From contig JADJTE010000002.1 of the NCBI GenBank assembly GCA_016711295.1, positions 248,001 through 312,000 of the forward strand: a stretch of 64,000 nucleotides of DNA, read 5' to 3'. This DNA is from Sphingobacteriales bacterium. Lineage in GTDB: Bacteria > Bacteroidota > Bacteroidia > Chitinophagales > UBA2359. Below the pieces are notes generated by a model that was given only the letters and a program-made list of their open reading frames with translations, ran no database searches and was not told the DNA's origin. Positions 1 to 10,712 of this stretch are shown piece by piece; within the stretch, counting starts at the first letter, position 1; each line of letters begins with the position of its first letter. The position numbers and the translations under genes were made by a program.

Positions 1-1469
1 TAGAGGTGCCTGTTTCGTGTGCTACGAGTGTGCCGTTGATGCGTCCGGGTATATCGCCTACCCAAGGGGCATATTCTTTGAAACGGTGTGCCATAATGGC
101 TTCGCCGGCGGTGGCATTGAGTATTAGGGTGCGCAGACCAATAATGCCACGCGACGAGATGCGAAATTCTAAGTGCATCAAATCGCCTTTGGGCATCATA
201 GCCGCTAATTCGCCCTTGCGCTGCGTTACCAATTCGATGACCTTGCCCGCTTTATCTTCGGGCGTATCGATAGTTAGTATTTCGATGGGTTCGCATTTTT
301 GTCCGTCTATGGTTTTGAGGATAACGCGAGGTTTGCCTACTTGCAATTCGTAGCCCTCGCGGCGCATCGTTTCGATGAGTACAGATAGGTGCAATACGCC
401 GCGCCCATAGACCATAAACGAGTCGGCACTACTGGTTTCTTGCACGCGCAAGGCTAAGTTTTTTTCTAACTCTTTGTAGAGGCGGTCGCGCAGGCGTTGC
501 GAGGTGACAAATTTGCCTTCTTTGCCAAAAAACGGCGAGTCGTTGGTTGTAAACAACATGCTCATAGTTGGCTCGTCGATAGAGATGGGCGGCAATGGTT
601 CGGGATTTTCGGCATCGGCAACGGTATCGCCTATGTCAAAACCATCAATGCCTGTTAGGGCGCACAAATCGCCACAATTGACCGAGTCGGTTTTTACTTT
701 GCCCAAGCCGTCGAACAAAAATAGTTCTTTGATGCGGGCTTTTTCGATGCGTCCGTCTCGGCGGCAGAGCGATACGGCTTCGTTGGCGCGTAGCGTACCG
801 CGCGACACACGCCCGATGGCTATCCGCCCGATGTAGTTAGAATAGTCGAGCGATGTAATTTGCAATTGTATCGTACCTTCGACGAACGGGGGAGATGGGA
901 TATTGGCGACAATCATATCCAAGAGCGGTGTTATGTCGTCGGTTTTTTTTGTCCAATGGTCGCTCATCCAGCCTTGTTTTGCCGAGCCGTAGGCGGTCGG
1001 GAAGTCCAATTGTTCTTCGGTGGCATCTAAATTGAACATCAATTCAAATACGGCATCGTGTACTTCGTCGGGTCGGCAGTTTTCTTTGTTCACCTTATTA
1101 ATAACGACACTGGTTTCAGCCCCAGCGCAATGGCTTTCTGCAATACGTAGCGCGTTTGGGGCATAGGTCCTTCAAAGGCATCTACGAGCAGCAAGCAGCC
1201 GTCAGCCATATTGAGCACGCTCTACTTCGCCGCCAAAGTCGGCGCAGGTGTGTCAATGATGTTGATTTTGGTGCTTTGTAGTTGACCGATACGTTTTTGG
1301 CTAAGATAGTAATACCGCGCTCTCGTTCGAGGTCGTTGTTGTCTAAGATAAGCTCGCCGGTTTGTTCGTTTTCGCGAAACAGTCGGCATTGGTGCAAAAT
1401 CTTATCTACCAAAGTAGTTTTGCCATGGTCGACGTGGGCGATGATGGCAATGTTTCTGATGTTTGTCAA
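1..1469 (-). CDS. typA: Ribosome-associated GTPase TypA/BipA (partial, frameshifted)
   Basis: Translational GTPase that binds the ribosome and acts in assembly and stress adaptation. The N-terminus shows the G1 motif AHVDHGKTT and the effector signature LERERGITI. Downstream, split over frames, are pieces matching a G3 region (IDTP, then FGGEVERVLNMADG), a G4-like VINKVNKEN and the TypA-type middle and C-terminal domains (for example GRGVLHLSVLIETMRREG). The gene runs off the left edge, so roughly the last 110 residues are missing. The frame breaks at least three times between about 1110 and 1290, mostly single missing bases; the DTPGHADFGG segment is short by several bases. Domain order is otherwise intact, so sequence error is more likely than true decay. 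Family assignment is firm. The start at 1469 is supported by the conserved N-terminus of translational GTPases. Confidence 0.93.
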
Positions 1470-1516
1470 TGATTTATGGTTTGATGATTGTTTTTAATAT
1501 TATTATTTAATTGTGG

Positions 1517-2410
1517 TTAATCGTTGCTGTTTTTGAGTATTTTTTCCACTTCGCTTAGGGGCATTTTGGTTATTTCGGCTATTTGTTCCGTAGAAATACC
1601 ACTTTTCGACATACTACATATTATTTCTGCTCGTCCTTTTCCATTCCTTTTTCCATTCCCTTTTCCATTCCCTTTTCCATTCCTTTTCCATTCCTTTTCC
1701 ATTCCTTTTGCTTCGGCTCTATCTATTCTGGCTCTTCCGTCTTCCTCGCGCATGAATGTGTAGTCGTAAGCGTCTAATTCTTTTTGTGTCCATGTGTGCA
1801 TATTGGCTTGTTCATAAGCCGATATCAAGCCTGCATCGTCCGTATCGGGTATAAATGTTAAATCCTCGGCGTTTTTGATGAAAAAAATCCATTTTTCGGC
1901 GAGGGTTTTTAGGTCTTTCAGGCTCTTGCGAAATTTGGGTAGTTCTACAAAAGTGAATTCCATGTCTTTTATCGCTTGTTCGCCTGTTTCTACATCGAGT
2001 ACTTGGTGGCGGCTAAGGTAGTGTGAGTTTTGGGTGAATTCAAAATCGAGTATGCCTACAAGAATAACGGGATAAAGTTTTCGGTAAAAATCGCTGCGTT
2101 TTATTTGGTCGGAATAGCTTTTCGAGGCATAGTAGAGTACTCGTTTTGGGAATCCTTCAAGGTCGCCCACTTGCATTTCGACAATATAACTTCGCCCCTG
2201 CTGGTCGCTGGCTTTTATATCTACTATAGTTATTTTACCCCTACTCAGTTTGGGAAACTGATATGGATTTAGTATATTTACGTCAATAATGCGTTGCTTG
2301 CCCTTGAAGTCGAGTATGGCATTGAGAAAGGAGATAAGCGTTTCCTTTCGATTTTCGTCACCAAAATCTTTGCGAAAGGCTATATCGTTTTTAACATCGG
2401 CAAATTGCAT
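1517..2410 (-). CDS. Rpn/YhgA-like PD-(D/E)XK nuclease family protein
   Basis: A 297-residue protein of the Rpn (recombination-promoting nuclease, formerly putative transposase) family. The opening FADVKNDIAFRKDFG and the core VDIKASDQQGRSYIVEMQVG give the expected D...E-x-Q active-site arrangement near residues 64-82. In Bacteroidota these proteins usually end in a repetitive MEKG helix followed by a short helical tail. Here residues ~237-256 read as Asn/Gly/Lys-rich because the DNA tract alternates 11- and 12-base periods, while the tail (EQIAEITKMPLSEVEKIL) returns to the expected frame. It stands alone between typA and lepA on the same strand with its own spacer. Members of the family are DNA endonucleases; the role in this host cannot be told from sequence. 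Confidence 0.85.
   Translation of the reverse strand: MQFADVKNDIAFRKDFGDENRKETLISFLNAILDFKGKQRIIDVNILNPYQFPKLSRGKITIVDIKASDQQGRSYIVEMQVGDLEGFPKRVLYYASKSYSDQIKRSDFYRKLYPVILVGILDFEFTQNSHYLSRHQVLDVETGEQAIKDMEFTFVELPKFRKSLKDLKTLAEKWIFFIKNAEDLTFIPDTDDAGLISAYEQANMHTWTQKELDAYDYTFMREEDGRARIDRAEAKGMEKEWKRNGKGNGKGNGKRNGKGRAEIICSMSKSGISTEQIAEITKMPLSEVEKILKNSND
1635..1710 (-). repeat. 11/12-bp tandem repeat coding the Rpn protein linker
   Basis: On the minus strand the unit ATGGAAAAGG(G)A recurs about six times. Three units are 12 bases long (keeping the MEKG reading) and three are 11, so the net change is three bases and the frame is restored at the end. Between the short units the protein reads in a shifted frame. 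Confidence 0.8.
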
Positions 2411-2682
2411 AGTAGTAATTTTTTAGGCGAAGTTAGCGTATTTGGGCTAAAAAGGCAACTTTTGGGTTATTTTCTTAGCGCGATTGTATTTTTTGTATTT
2501 AAAACTATTTGTATGATTCGTTGACTTTTTTAAAGATGGCTTTAATAATAGTGGGAAAAGCAGTTTTTAGTTGAAATTTAAAATTAAAAACAATGTGTAA
2601 ATTTATGATTTACAGAATTTTAGGTTTAAGGTATTCTTGTAATTTGTGCCAATTTCACCTTTTGAACACTATGGTCTTACAC

Positions 2683-4483
2683 TTAATCATTTAATTTCAA
2701 TACTGCCAAAAACGCATGTTGCGGCACCTCGACTGTACCTATTTGTCGCATTTTTTTCTTGCCCTCTTTTTGTTTTTCTAATAGTTTGCGTTTGCGCGAT
2801 ATATCTCCGCCGTAGCATTTGGCGGTCACATCTTTGCGCATAGCGCTAATTGTTTCGCGAGCAATGACCTTAGCACCTATGGCGGCTTGTATGGCTACTA
2901 CAAATTGTTGGCGGGGCAACAAATCTTTCAACTTTTCGCATAGTCTACGACCCAAGCCGTAGGCTTTGCTTCGGTGTATGAGTGCCGAGAAAGCGTCTAC
3001 TTTTTCGCCGTTGAGCAAAATATCTAATTTGACCAAATCGGAGGCTTGGTAGCCCGTTATATGATAATCGAACGAGGCATAGCCGCGCGAAATAGATTTG
3101 AGGCGGTCATAAAAATCAAACACAATTTCGGCTAATGGCAATTCAAATGCCAGCTCGACGCGCGTAGGCGATAAGTAGTTTTGATTTTTGATTACGCCGC
3201 GTTTGTCTATGCAAAGCGATATGATAGGCCCTATATATTCGGGTTTGGTAATGATTTGTGCCTTGATAAATGGTTCTTCTATCGCGTCTAAAAGCGAAGG
3301 GTCGGGCATGTCGGCGGGGTTGTTCATCAGGGTTTTTCCGCCGTTCTTGCCTTTGGTATAGGCATAATACGATACGTTGGGTACGGTAGTAATGACCGAC
3401 ATATCAAATTCGCGTTCTAAGCGTTCTTGTATAATTTCTAAGTGCAACATACCCAAAAATCCGCAGCGAAAACCGAAGCCCAAGGCTAAGGAGGTTTCAG
3501 GCTCATAGACGAGCGAGGCATCGTTGAGCTGCAATTTTTCGAGTGAATCGCGCAGGTCTTCATAATCGTCGTTGTCGATAGGGTAGATACCTGCAAATAC
3601 CATAGGCTTTACATCTTCAAAACCCTGAATAGCAGCATTGCAAGGGCGGGCGGCGGTGGTTATCGTATCGCCCACTTTGATTTCTTTGGCTTGTTTGATG
3701 CCCGTAATAATATAGCCCACGTTGCCCGTTCCTACAAGGGGGCTTTGGCTCCATATCGAAACGCAAAATACCTACTTCGTCGGCTTCGTATTCTTTGCCC
3801 GTGTTCACAAATTTGACTTTATCGCCTTTTTTAATGCTGCCATTCAAGATGCGAAAATAAGCAATGACCCCTCGAAACGAATTGAAAACCGAATCGAAGA
3901 TGAGGGCTTGCAAGGGCGCGTCGGGGCTGCCTTTGGGGGCGGGTATCCGATTGACGATGGCATCAAAGATAGCGGGTACGCCTTGCCCTGTTTTGCCGCT
4001 TGCCTCCAAAATATCGGCGCGTTTGCAGCCCACCAACTCGATAATTTGGTCGGCTACTTCCTCTACCATCGCGCCTTCCATATCAATTTTATTGATGATA
4101 GGAATTATTTCTAAGTCGTTTTCGATGGCTAAGTAAAGGTTCGAAATAGTTTGGGCTTGTATGCCTTGTGTGGCATCTACGAGCAGCAAAGCCCCCTCGC
4201 AAGCAGCGATAGAGCGCGATACTTCGTAAGAAAAATCTACGTGGCCAGGTGTATCAATTAAATTGAAAACATACTTTTGCAAATCAGTATGTGTGTAATC
4301 CATCTGTATGGCATGGCTTTTTATCGTAATGCCACGTTCGCGCTCCAAATCCATATTATCTAACAATTGGGCTTGCATACGGCGTTCCGACACCGTTTTG
4401 GTATATTCCAGAAGGCGGTCGGCTAAGGTACTTTTGCCATGATCAATATGGGCGATGATGCAAAAGTTTCGGATATTCTTCAT
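2683..4483 (-). CDS. lepA: Elongation factor 4 (LepA), one frameshift
   Basis: Ribosomal back-translocase GTPase of about 600 residues, the usual family length. The N-terminal part starts MKNIRNFCIIAHIDHGKST and carries LERERGITIKSHAIQM, IDTPGHVDFSYEVSRS and the G4 motif NKIDME. The C-terminal part has the LepA-specific fold ending with SAMRKDVTAKCYGGDISRKR, then KLLEKQKEGKKKMR. The two halves join at about 3720-3735, where a run of five C (minus strand) should be four to give PKPLVGTGNVGYIITGIK. That one-base excess in a homopolymer is probably a sequence error. The start at 4483 fits the conserved N-terminus and lies about 20 bases after a TACCTTTG promoter box. Confidence 0.95.
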
Positions 4484-4501
4484 ATAAAGTCAATAAGACC
4501 G

Positions 4502-4509
4502 CAAAGGTA
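4502..4509 (-). promoter_or_regulatory. Bacteroidota -7 box upstream of lepA
   Basis: The minus strand reads TACCTTTG, matching the Bacteroidota sigma -7 consensus TAnnTTTG, 18 bases before the lepA ATG. No -33 TTG at the usual 19-21-base spacing is clear. Confidence 0.6.
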
Positions 4510-4738
4510 TGGTTTTTTGCGCACAAAATAGTGTATTGTTACCACTTAGTTGAACAAGCCCATTTTAGCACGCCCAAGCAGTAATTAAATGTAAAAATAT
4601 GTAAAAATATATAATTCGTAAATGCTTGGCAAAATAGACAGCCTCAATTAAACCCACTACTTTATTTTTTGTCTAAATAGGTCATAATACCTCACATAAG
4701 AAGGGGTTAGCTTTTATAGGTAAACGCTTTAAAAAAGT

Positions 4739-4851
4739 GTAACTATTTAGCCTTGTAGGGGGAACTAATCGAATATGCAGCGATGTCGGGCATTATTAGA
4801 TAAGTATTGCTCATTACCCCATACCCAAAACCCTATACCCTAAATAGCCAC
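4739..4851. mobile_element. 113-bp MITE, family A, copy 1, with 8-bp target duplication
   Basis: A 113-bp non-coding element starting GTAACTATTTAG and ending CTAAATAGCCAC (last bases decayed from GTTAC). It is flanked by AAAAAAGT on both sides (4731-4738 and 4852-4859). The interior (CCTTGTAGGGGGAACTAATC through TCATTACCCCATACCC) recurs at 33217, 38357 and 53438. The termini match those of the IS66-like elements in this window, so IS66 transposase is the likely mover. The 550-bp spacer 4484-5032 otherwise shows no gene. Confidence 0.85.
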
Positions 4852-5032
4852 AAAAAAGTTAGATCTAGTTACACATTCGTGTAAATTTGTGTGATTTGCG
4901 GCATTTTTTTTGCATTTTATTTTTAATAATCAATTTGACTCTAATCCCGCTTGAAGCCATAATCGATAATTTTCGGACATGCCCCTGTCCATTCATTAGC
5001 CGAATATTCAGAACTAAGCCATAATAAACTGC

Positions 5033-6274
5033 ATGAAACCATACTTATTACCCATCGTATTATGCGTACTATTGCTCAATAGTGCTTGTAATCCCAGCAC
5101 CCGCATTCAGGTGTTGCAGCCCGCAGCGTTTGCTGTACCCGAACACATCAAAACCGTAGCCACCATCAACCGAAGCGTACCGCGCGAAACCTTGGGTAGT
5201 ATCGTCGAGGGAGCATTGACGGGAGAAGGCATCTACCAAGACCGAGACGGCGCAATGCGAGCACTTACAGGGCTGACCGAAGCACTCACGCGCACGCCGC
5301 GTTTCAGCGTCAAAAGTTCGGGTATCGAATTTGAAGGCGGCGGCATACACGGAATGCCCTCACCTATTGCTTGGCAAGAAATAGAACGGCTATGCACCAC
5401 ATATAACGCCGATGCCGTAGCTGCCCTCGAAATGTACGATACCGATATACGCACCGATTTTATAACCCACGAAAAGAAAAATACCCCAAAAACAACTACC
5501 ACCACCGCTACCACCAATACTACCACCACCAACAACAACAGTAGCGGAACACGACCCAACACCCAAACCACAGGCGGAACACGACCCAACACCGCCAGTT
5601 CTTCTACTACAACTACTAACACCAGTAGCACAACAAATAGCTCTAATAATACCAACAGCACAAATAAAAACGATACGAACCAATCTGACCGAGGCAGCAC
5701 AACGGCATCGAGTACCATCGAATACGAAGCTACTATGTATAGCAGCGTAAAAATGGGTTGGCGACTATACGACCCCAAAAATAGGCGCATCATCGATGAA
5801 TTTACGGTGAGCGAAGATAAAAAATGGAATGAACGCGCCGCTACCAAAGATGCCGTCCTACGCGAACTGCCCACACCACGCGAAGCCGTCAATGTCGTTA
5901 GCCAAAATGCAGGGGCTAAATATGGCTCGCGCATAGCTCCCACATGGGCATCGGTCGAGCGCGATTATTACAAAAAAGGCGGCGACCAAATGGAACGCGC
6001 CTACCGCCTTACACGAACCGCCAAATGGAAAGAAGCCGCCGCTATTTGGCAACCCCTCACCAAATCGCCCGACCAAAAATTGGCAAGTATGGCTTGCTAC
6101 AATATGGCTATCGCTTGCGAAGTAGAAGGACAATTACAATCAGCCCGCGAATGGGCGATGCAAGCCTACGAACAACACAATAATAAACGCGGGCGCACCT
6201 ATGCCAATTTATTGAGCCAACGCATCGAAACACAACGCCGTGTAAACGAACAAATGAAAGGAAGCGGGCGATAA
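5033..6274 (+). CDS. DUF6340-like lipoprotein with TPR tail and Thr/Asn-rich linker
   Basis: A 413-residue predicted lipoprotein. The signal peptide ends in a lipobox (LLNSAC, Cys at about residue 19). The N-terminal part (VLQPAAFAVPEHIKTVATIN) and the GIEFEGGG region resemble the Bacteroidota DUF6340 family, and a C-terminal segment (residues ~320-400, with ACYNMAIACEVEGQLQSARE) looks like a TPR pair. Residues ~150-225 are a low-complexity Thr/Asn/Ser linker in which GTRPNT occurs twice through a duplicated DNA segment at about 5555-5595. No function is established for the family; an outer-membrane or periplasmic scaffold role is inference. It is monocistronic, preceded by a MITE-bearing spacer and followed by a bidirectional hairpin. 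Confidence 0.75.
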   Translation: MKPYLLPIVLCVLLLNSACNPSTRIQVLQPAAFAVPEHIKTVATINRSVPRETLGSIVEGALTGEGIYQDRDGAMRALTGLTEALTRTPRFSVKSSGIEFEGGGIHGMPSPIAWQEIERLCTTYNADAVAALEMYDTDIRTDFITHEKKNTPKTTTTTATTNTTTTNNNSSGTRPNTQTTGGTRPNTASSSTTTTNTSSTTNSSNNTNSTNKNDTNQSDRGSTTASSTIEYEATMYSSVKMGWRLYDPKNRRIIDEFTVSEDKKWNERAATKDAVLRELPTPREAVNVVSQNAGAKYGSRIAPTWASVERDYYKKGGDQMERAYRLTRTAKWKEAAAIWQPLTKSPDQKLASMACYNMAIACEVEGQLQSAREWAMQAYEQHNNKRGRTYANLLSQRIETQRRVNEQMKGSGR

Positions 6275-6315
6275 ATCCAATCATTAGCTCATATTATGCC
6301 ATTATTACAGACAAA

Positions 6316-6351
6316 AACCGCTACTGCTATTTCAAAATAACGGTAGCGGTT
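6316..6351. terminator. Hairpin between convergent genes
   Basis: Arms AACCGCTACTGCTATT and AATAACGGTAGCGGTT pair at 14 of 16 positions around a 4-base loop. It lies between two genes that end towards each other (6274 and 6376), so it can serve both strands. Confidence 0.7.
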
Positions 6352-6375
6352 GTGTTTGGCTAATAGGAGATGCTC

Positions 6376-9300
6376 TTAGTCGTGTTTCACGATTTTGCCA
6401 CTAATAGTATGGTGTTGGGCATCGGTAATGCGCACCAAATAAATACCTGCACTGAGCGCGTCTAAGCGCGTGCGCGATACGCCTATGCCACTTGGTGCTA
6501 CAGCTACCGATTGGGTTTGCAGCAATTTGCCCGTCAAATCGTAGAGTTGAATGGTAGCAAGACCTTCGGCGGCTGTAAAATGCAAATCTGTATAGCTATT
6601 GGCAGGTAAGGGTGAAATGCTCAATACCCCAGAGGCGGCTTGGTGGCGCGTGAGGGCTACTACCTTACCTATTACTTGGCTGATGCCGTTATTATCTGTT
6701 TGGCGCAAGCGGTAGTAGGATGTTCCATTGGGAGCTAAGCGGTCTAAATAGTTGTATTGTTGTTGGGCGAGTATCGTGCCTGCGCCTTGTAGGGTAGCAA
6801 TAGCGGTAAATTGTTGTGCATCGGTGCTTCGTTCCAAAGTAAAATAGTCGTTGTCGGTTTCGGTGGCGGTTGCCCACGACAATTGATTGCCCGCTTCGAT
6901 GCTTTTGCCGTCAAACGACAATAGTTCAACGGCAGTTTTGTAACATACAAAGGTATTGCCGCCGCTCGCAGCACAACCCAAGCCGTCGCTTGCACTGATG
7001 CTGTATTGCGAGACACCCGAACCCTCCTCAAAGCTAAACGTAACTGATTGCCCAGCTAATAAATTGCCGCTAAAATTGCCGCTTACCTCAAATAAAGCGG
7101 TGGGGTCGTAAGCAGACAGTCCGCCGCTAATGCTAATAGTGACGAAAAACGTACCAGTAGTTTGCCAATCGCAATATTCGTTGATTAATATTTGTACGGG
7201 CGGCAAAAACAAGACGGGCGTACCCGCTGCAACGCGCGTACAAGGGTCGTCTAACAAAGGTTCGTTGGCAGCATCGGGATAGGATACAATAGCAGATAAA
7301 TAATAAGTCGTATTATATGCTCCGCCGTTTAAGTCGGCAAAGCTAAATATACCGCTTTGGTTGAGTGCCAATATATTGCCAGCGGTTGTGCTTGCTTCGG
7401 TATGAATAGCGTAGTATAGTTGTTGGTCGGGTTCTAAGATTTCGCCAACGGTTTGCGCCGATACAGTGCCGTCTGAGCATACGATTTGTAAGTCATCGGG
7501 CATGTCGCCTGCGTCGGGGTTGCACAAAGGCGCAAGCACAGCAATAGTAGCTATGCAGCCCCAACTATCGCTCATAGCACTAAGGGTAAAAAGTAGTGCC
7601 AATCCCGTTGCCCGTCAGTTCGAGGGGTAAGGCGTTAAAAGCCGTGCCGCTAAAATCGCCGCCGAGTGTATAGCTGCCGTCATCGCCGCTTACGACTATC
7701 GTAAAGGCAAATTCATCGCCATTGCCCGTAAAAACAGGGTCGGATATAATGCTTATTTCAGGCGTACCGTGTATCGTGACGGTAGCAGTGGCACTCGCAG
7801 GACATTCGCCGTTGAGCGTATAGTTAACGGTATAAGTACCAGCAGTTAAGCCTGCGGGATTGAACATGCCGCTTGCGTTGATGCCCGTACCCGACCAAGT
7901 GCCGCCTGCGGGCACTGCGCTTTGCTGTTCGGGCGCACCGCCTACGCATACATGCCCATCTGCGGCGGTGATGTTAGGTGGCATAGGAACATCAATAGTT
8001 TTGGTGAGCGTATCGCTGCCATTACACGAGCCCAATTTAGTGGCTATGAGCGTAACGGTATGCGTACCGCTATCAAAAATGACATCGATATTAGTGCCCG
8101 ACCCCATATTAGTTCCATCAACTATCCATTCATAAGCCTCGGCGTTGGTGCTAATATTGGTGATGCTAAGTGCGCCGCCACCACAACCCAGCGGCGGGTA
8201 GACAAAATCGGCAGTAACGGGTGCTACATCAAAGTTAAATTTAATAGCTCCTAAATTACAATTATTGGCGTTGTTGGTCTGTGACCACGCGCCAGGGGTA
8301 GTCGGGAACAAATCGCTGCCGCCACAACGCGCGCAAACAGCTCGGTAAATCATGCTGTTTTTGTCAAATCGGCTCGTACCGCCATCTACGTGTTCGCCCG
8401 TGCCACCATTGGCACCGAAGAAAGTGGCATAATTGAGCGTAGCACCGTCGCCACCCAAGATACAGAAATAAAAGTCGTTGCCGTCAGTAGTGCTTTGGAA
8501 AGCGTCGGCAGTGATAGGCATATCAAAAGTGCCCGAACCCGCTGCACCGCTTAATCCGCCGCCCCAGCCCGACAAGTAAATTTGGTCGCATACATCGACT
8601 AAAAACGCAGTGGGCGATATGTTCGGGAATCCGTTGCCGTTGCCAATAACGGTAGAAAATTGGGTGATATTTAGGCTTGTATTTAGTTTATGGATAAATA
8701 AACCGCTGTTAGGGTTGTTATATATATCGCCTTCTATCGGATAGTCACCATCGGTTTGCCCCATGGCATATACAAAGTCTTGGTCGCGGTTGAGTTCGAT
8801 AAAATATACTTGGTCGTAGCCCGATGTGCCCATAAAAGTAGATGCAAGCAGGGTACTGCCGTCATTGCTTAGTTTGGCGATAAAACCATCGGCAATACCG
8901 CCGCCGTAGTTTTCATGCAAACTGCCGTCGGTAATCGGGAAGTCGTCGCTTACTGTTCCGCCTGCTACATATACGTTGCCGTTATCGTCTATTTTGACCG
9001 AGTAGGCAGCGTCGTCGTTGCTACCGCTTAGGAAAGTACCCCAAATGAGTTGGCTAAGGTCGGGCGATAGTTTGACCACGCAAGCCTCTTGGCTGCCAAG
9101 CGGGGTGATAGAGTATGCGCCCTCAGTGACGGGATAATCGGGCGAGCGTGTCGAGGTGGCTAAGTAAATAAATCCTGCATCGTCGAGGTTTACTTCGCCG
9201 CGCCCTTCGTCGGCGTAGTTATGTTTGAGGGTCGAAGTTGGTGTGAGCAAACCGTCATTGTCAATACCGCCCAAAAATGTAGAGCCGACGAGTGCTGTGC

Positions 9301-10513
9301 CGTCAGCGGCTAATTTGCTCACTATTACGTCCGTACCTTCGTTGAACGATATAGAATTGATGGTGACAGGCGTACCGCCATCAAAATTATCGTCGTAGGC
9401 GTTGGCGGTAGTCGGATAATCGTCAGACCCCGTACTGCCATATATAATCAGATTGCCATCTATATCTACGATAAGACTTTGGGGTATTTCGTTCCCCAAA
9501 CTACCGCCAATATAGGTCGAATAGACGAGGCTCGCACCGTCGGGCGCAAATTTGGTAATGCCTATATCGGTTGGCCCGTAGGACAATGCTTCGCCGCCCG
9601 CAAAAAATTGTTGGAATGCGCCGTCGGTGACGGGGTAGCCATCGGCAAAAAATACTGCACCGCCTGCAAATAAATGTCCTTCGTTGTCATAAGTGGCAGT
9701 AAAACCCCAATTGTCGGTAAACGAACCCGTATAGGTGGCAAAAACGATAAAGGGGTCGATAATGAGCTGGCGATTGGAGTCATATCCGTTAGGGAATTGG
9801 AACGATACCGTACTGCCATTGAGTACAAACTCACAAGCTACCGCTACGGCTTGCCCATTATCATTGATTTGGTAGGCGTATGGGTGTTGTTCGATGAGCG
9901 TATTGACCGACGTACTGATGTGCAAATCGCCATTTAGGAGGCTGATGCCGTCGATATGCTCATAGGTAAGGCTGATTTGAGTGGGGTCGGCATTAGGAGC
10001 AACGATAAAATCGTATTTGATGCCGTTGTTGCTCCCATATAGGCTTAGGTCTATGCCCGAATATAGATTTTGGTACTGCGTATGCCTATAAAGTTGCACG
10101 TACGATGCCCACTGCGAAGGGTCATTGCCGAGATAATAATTGTAATAGTGTGGTACGGCGCAATCGGCAGCTATGACAGGTGCTTCGTTGGCATTATCAA
10201 AATGCACATTAAAAGTATGGCTGTCCAATACATAATAATCGAGCGGTAAGTTGGAATGGTGGCTTTCGTGTACCGCATCTACATCATCAGGCGACATAAG
10301 CCAATAGCGCAAACGGTCGTTTTCGAGATAAAGGCGGGCGACGTTCATCTCTACGGAATACTGCACTTGTTCGGGCAGTTGACCCTTGTTTTCGATAAAC
10401 AATAATTTGCTGGGAGGCAAATTGTCTTCGCAATCGGCATGTAGGACGAGGGGCGCACAAATACTAACCAATAGGGCTATCCCTATAAAGAAACGGAATA
10501 ATGATGTATTCAT
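6376..10513 (-). CDS. T9SS-exported SBBP beta-propeller protein (one frameshift)
   Basis: A secreted protein of about 1,380 residues. I take the start at 10513 (MNTSLFRFFIGIALLV), which gives a clean signal peptide; an upstream in-frame ATG would bury it. Next come a Bacteroidota N-terminal module (FIENKGQLPEQVQYSVEM; DUF7948 type), a run of SBBP beta-propeller repeats (KFAPDGASLVYSTYIGGSLG, KLSNDGSTLLASTFMG and others), a PKD-like domain near residue 770, Ig-like segments and a C-terminal T9SS type A sorting domain (LSISPLPANSYTDLHF ... GKIVKHD). The frame breaks once at about 7590 in a short T run, where ...GTTFYP stops while the other frame continues LLFTLSAMSD. Its role at the surface is unknown; export by T9SS follows from the terminal domain. 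Confidence 0.88.
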
Positions 10514-10700
10514 AACGATTATTGTGATTTTAGGGTGTTTATGGAATAGAGTGTCGCCGCCGCCGAGAAGCGTTTGTTTAGCATGAGGCAAAAGTAATGA
10601 TTACGCACTTAATTATCATCTAAATGTCGTAGAAAATGTCTAATAGAGCCTATTTTTTCAGCTTAATGCCATAAAATATCCTAAGAACACCCTTTTTCCT

Positions 10701-10708
10701 TATCTTTG
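10701..10708 (+). promoter_or_regulatory. -7 box TATCTTTG
   Basis: Matches TAnnTTTG and lies 5 bases before the ATG at 10713, so the transcript would be leaderless or the true start lies a little further in. No clear -33 element. Confidence 0.5.
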
Positions 10709-10712
10709 ACCT

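Noticed and set aside
5233..5943. Long open frame opposite the DUF6340-like gene
   Set aside because: It is a by-product of the Thr/Asn low-complexity coding strand (read as Val/Leu-rich) and has no conserved features.
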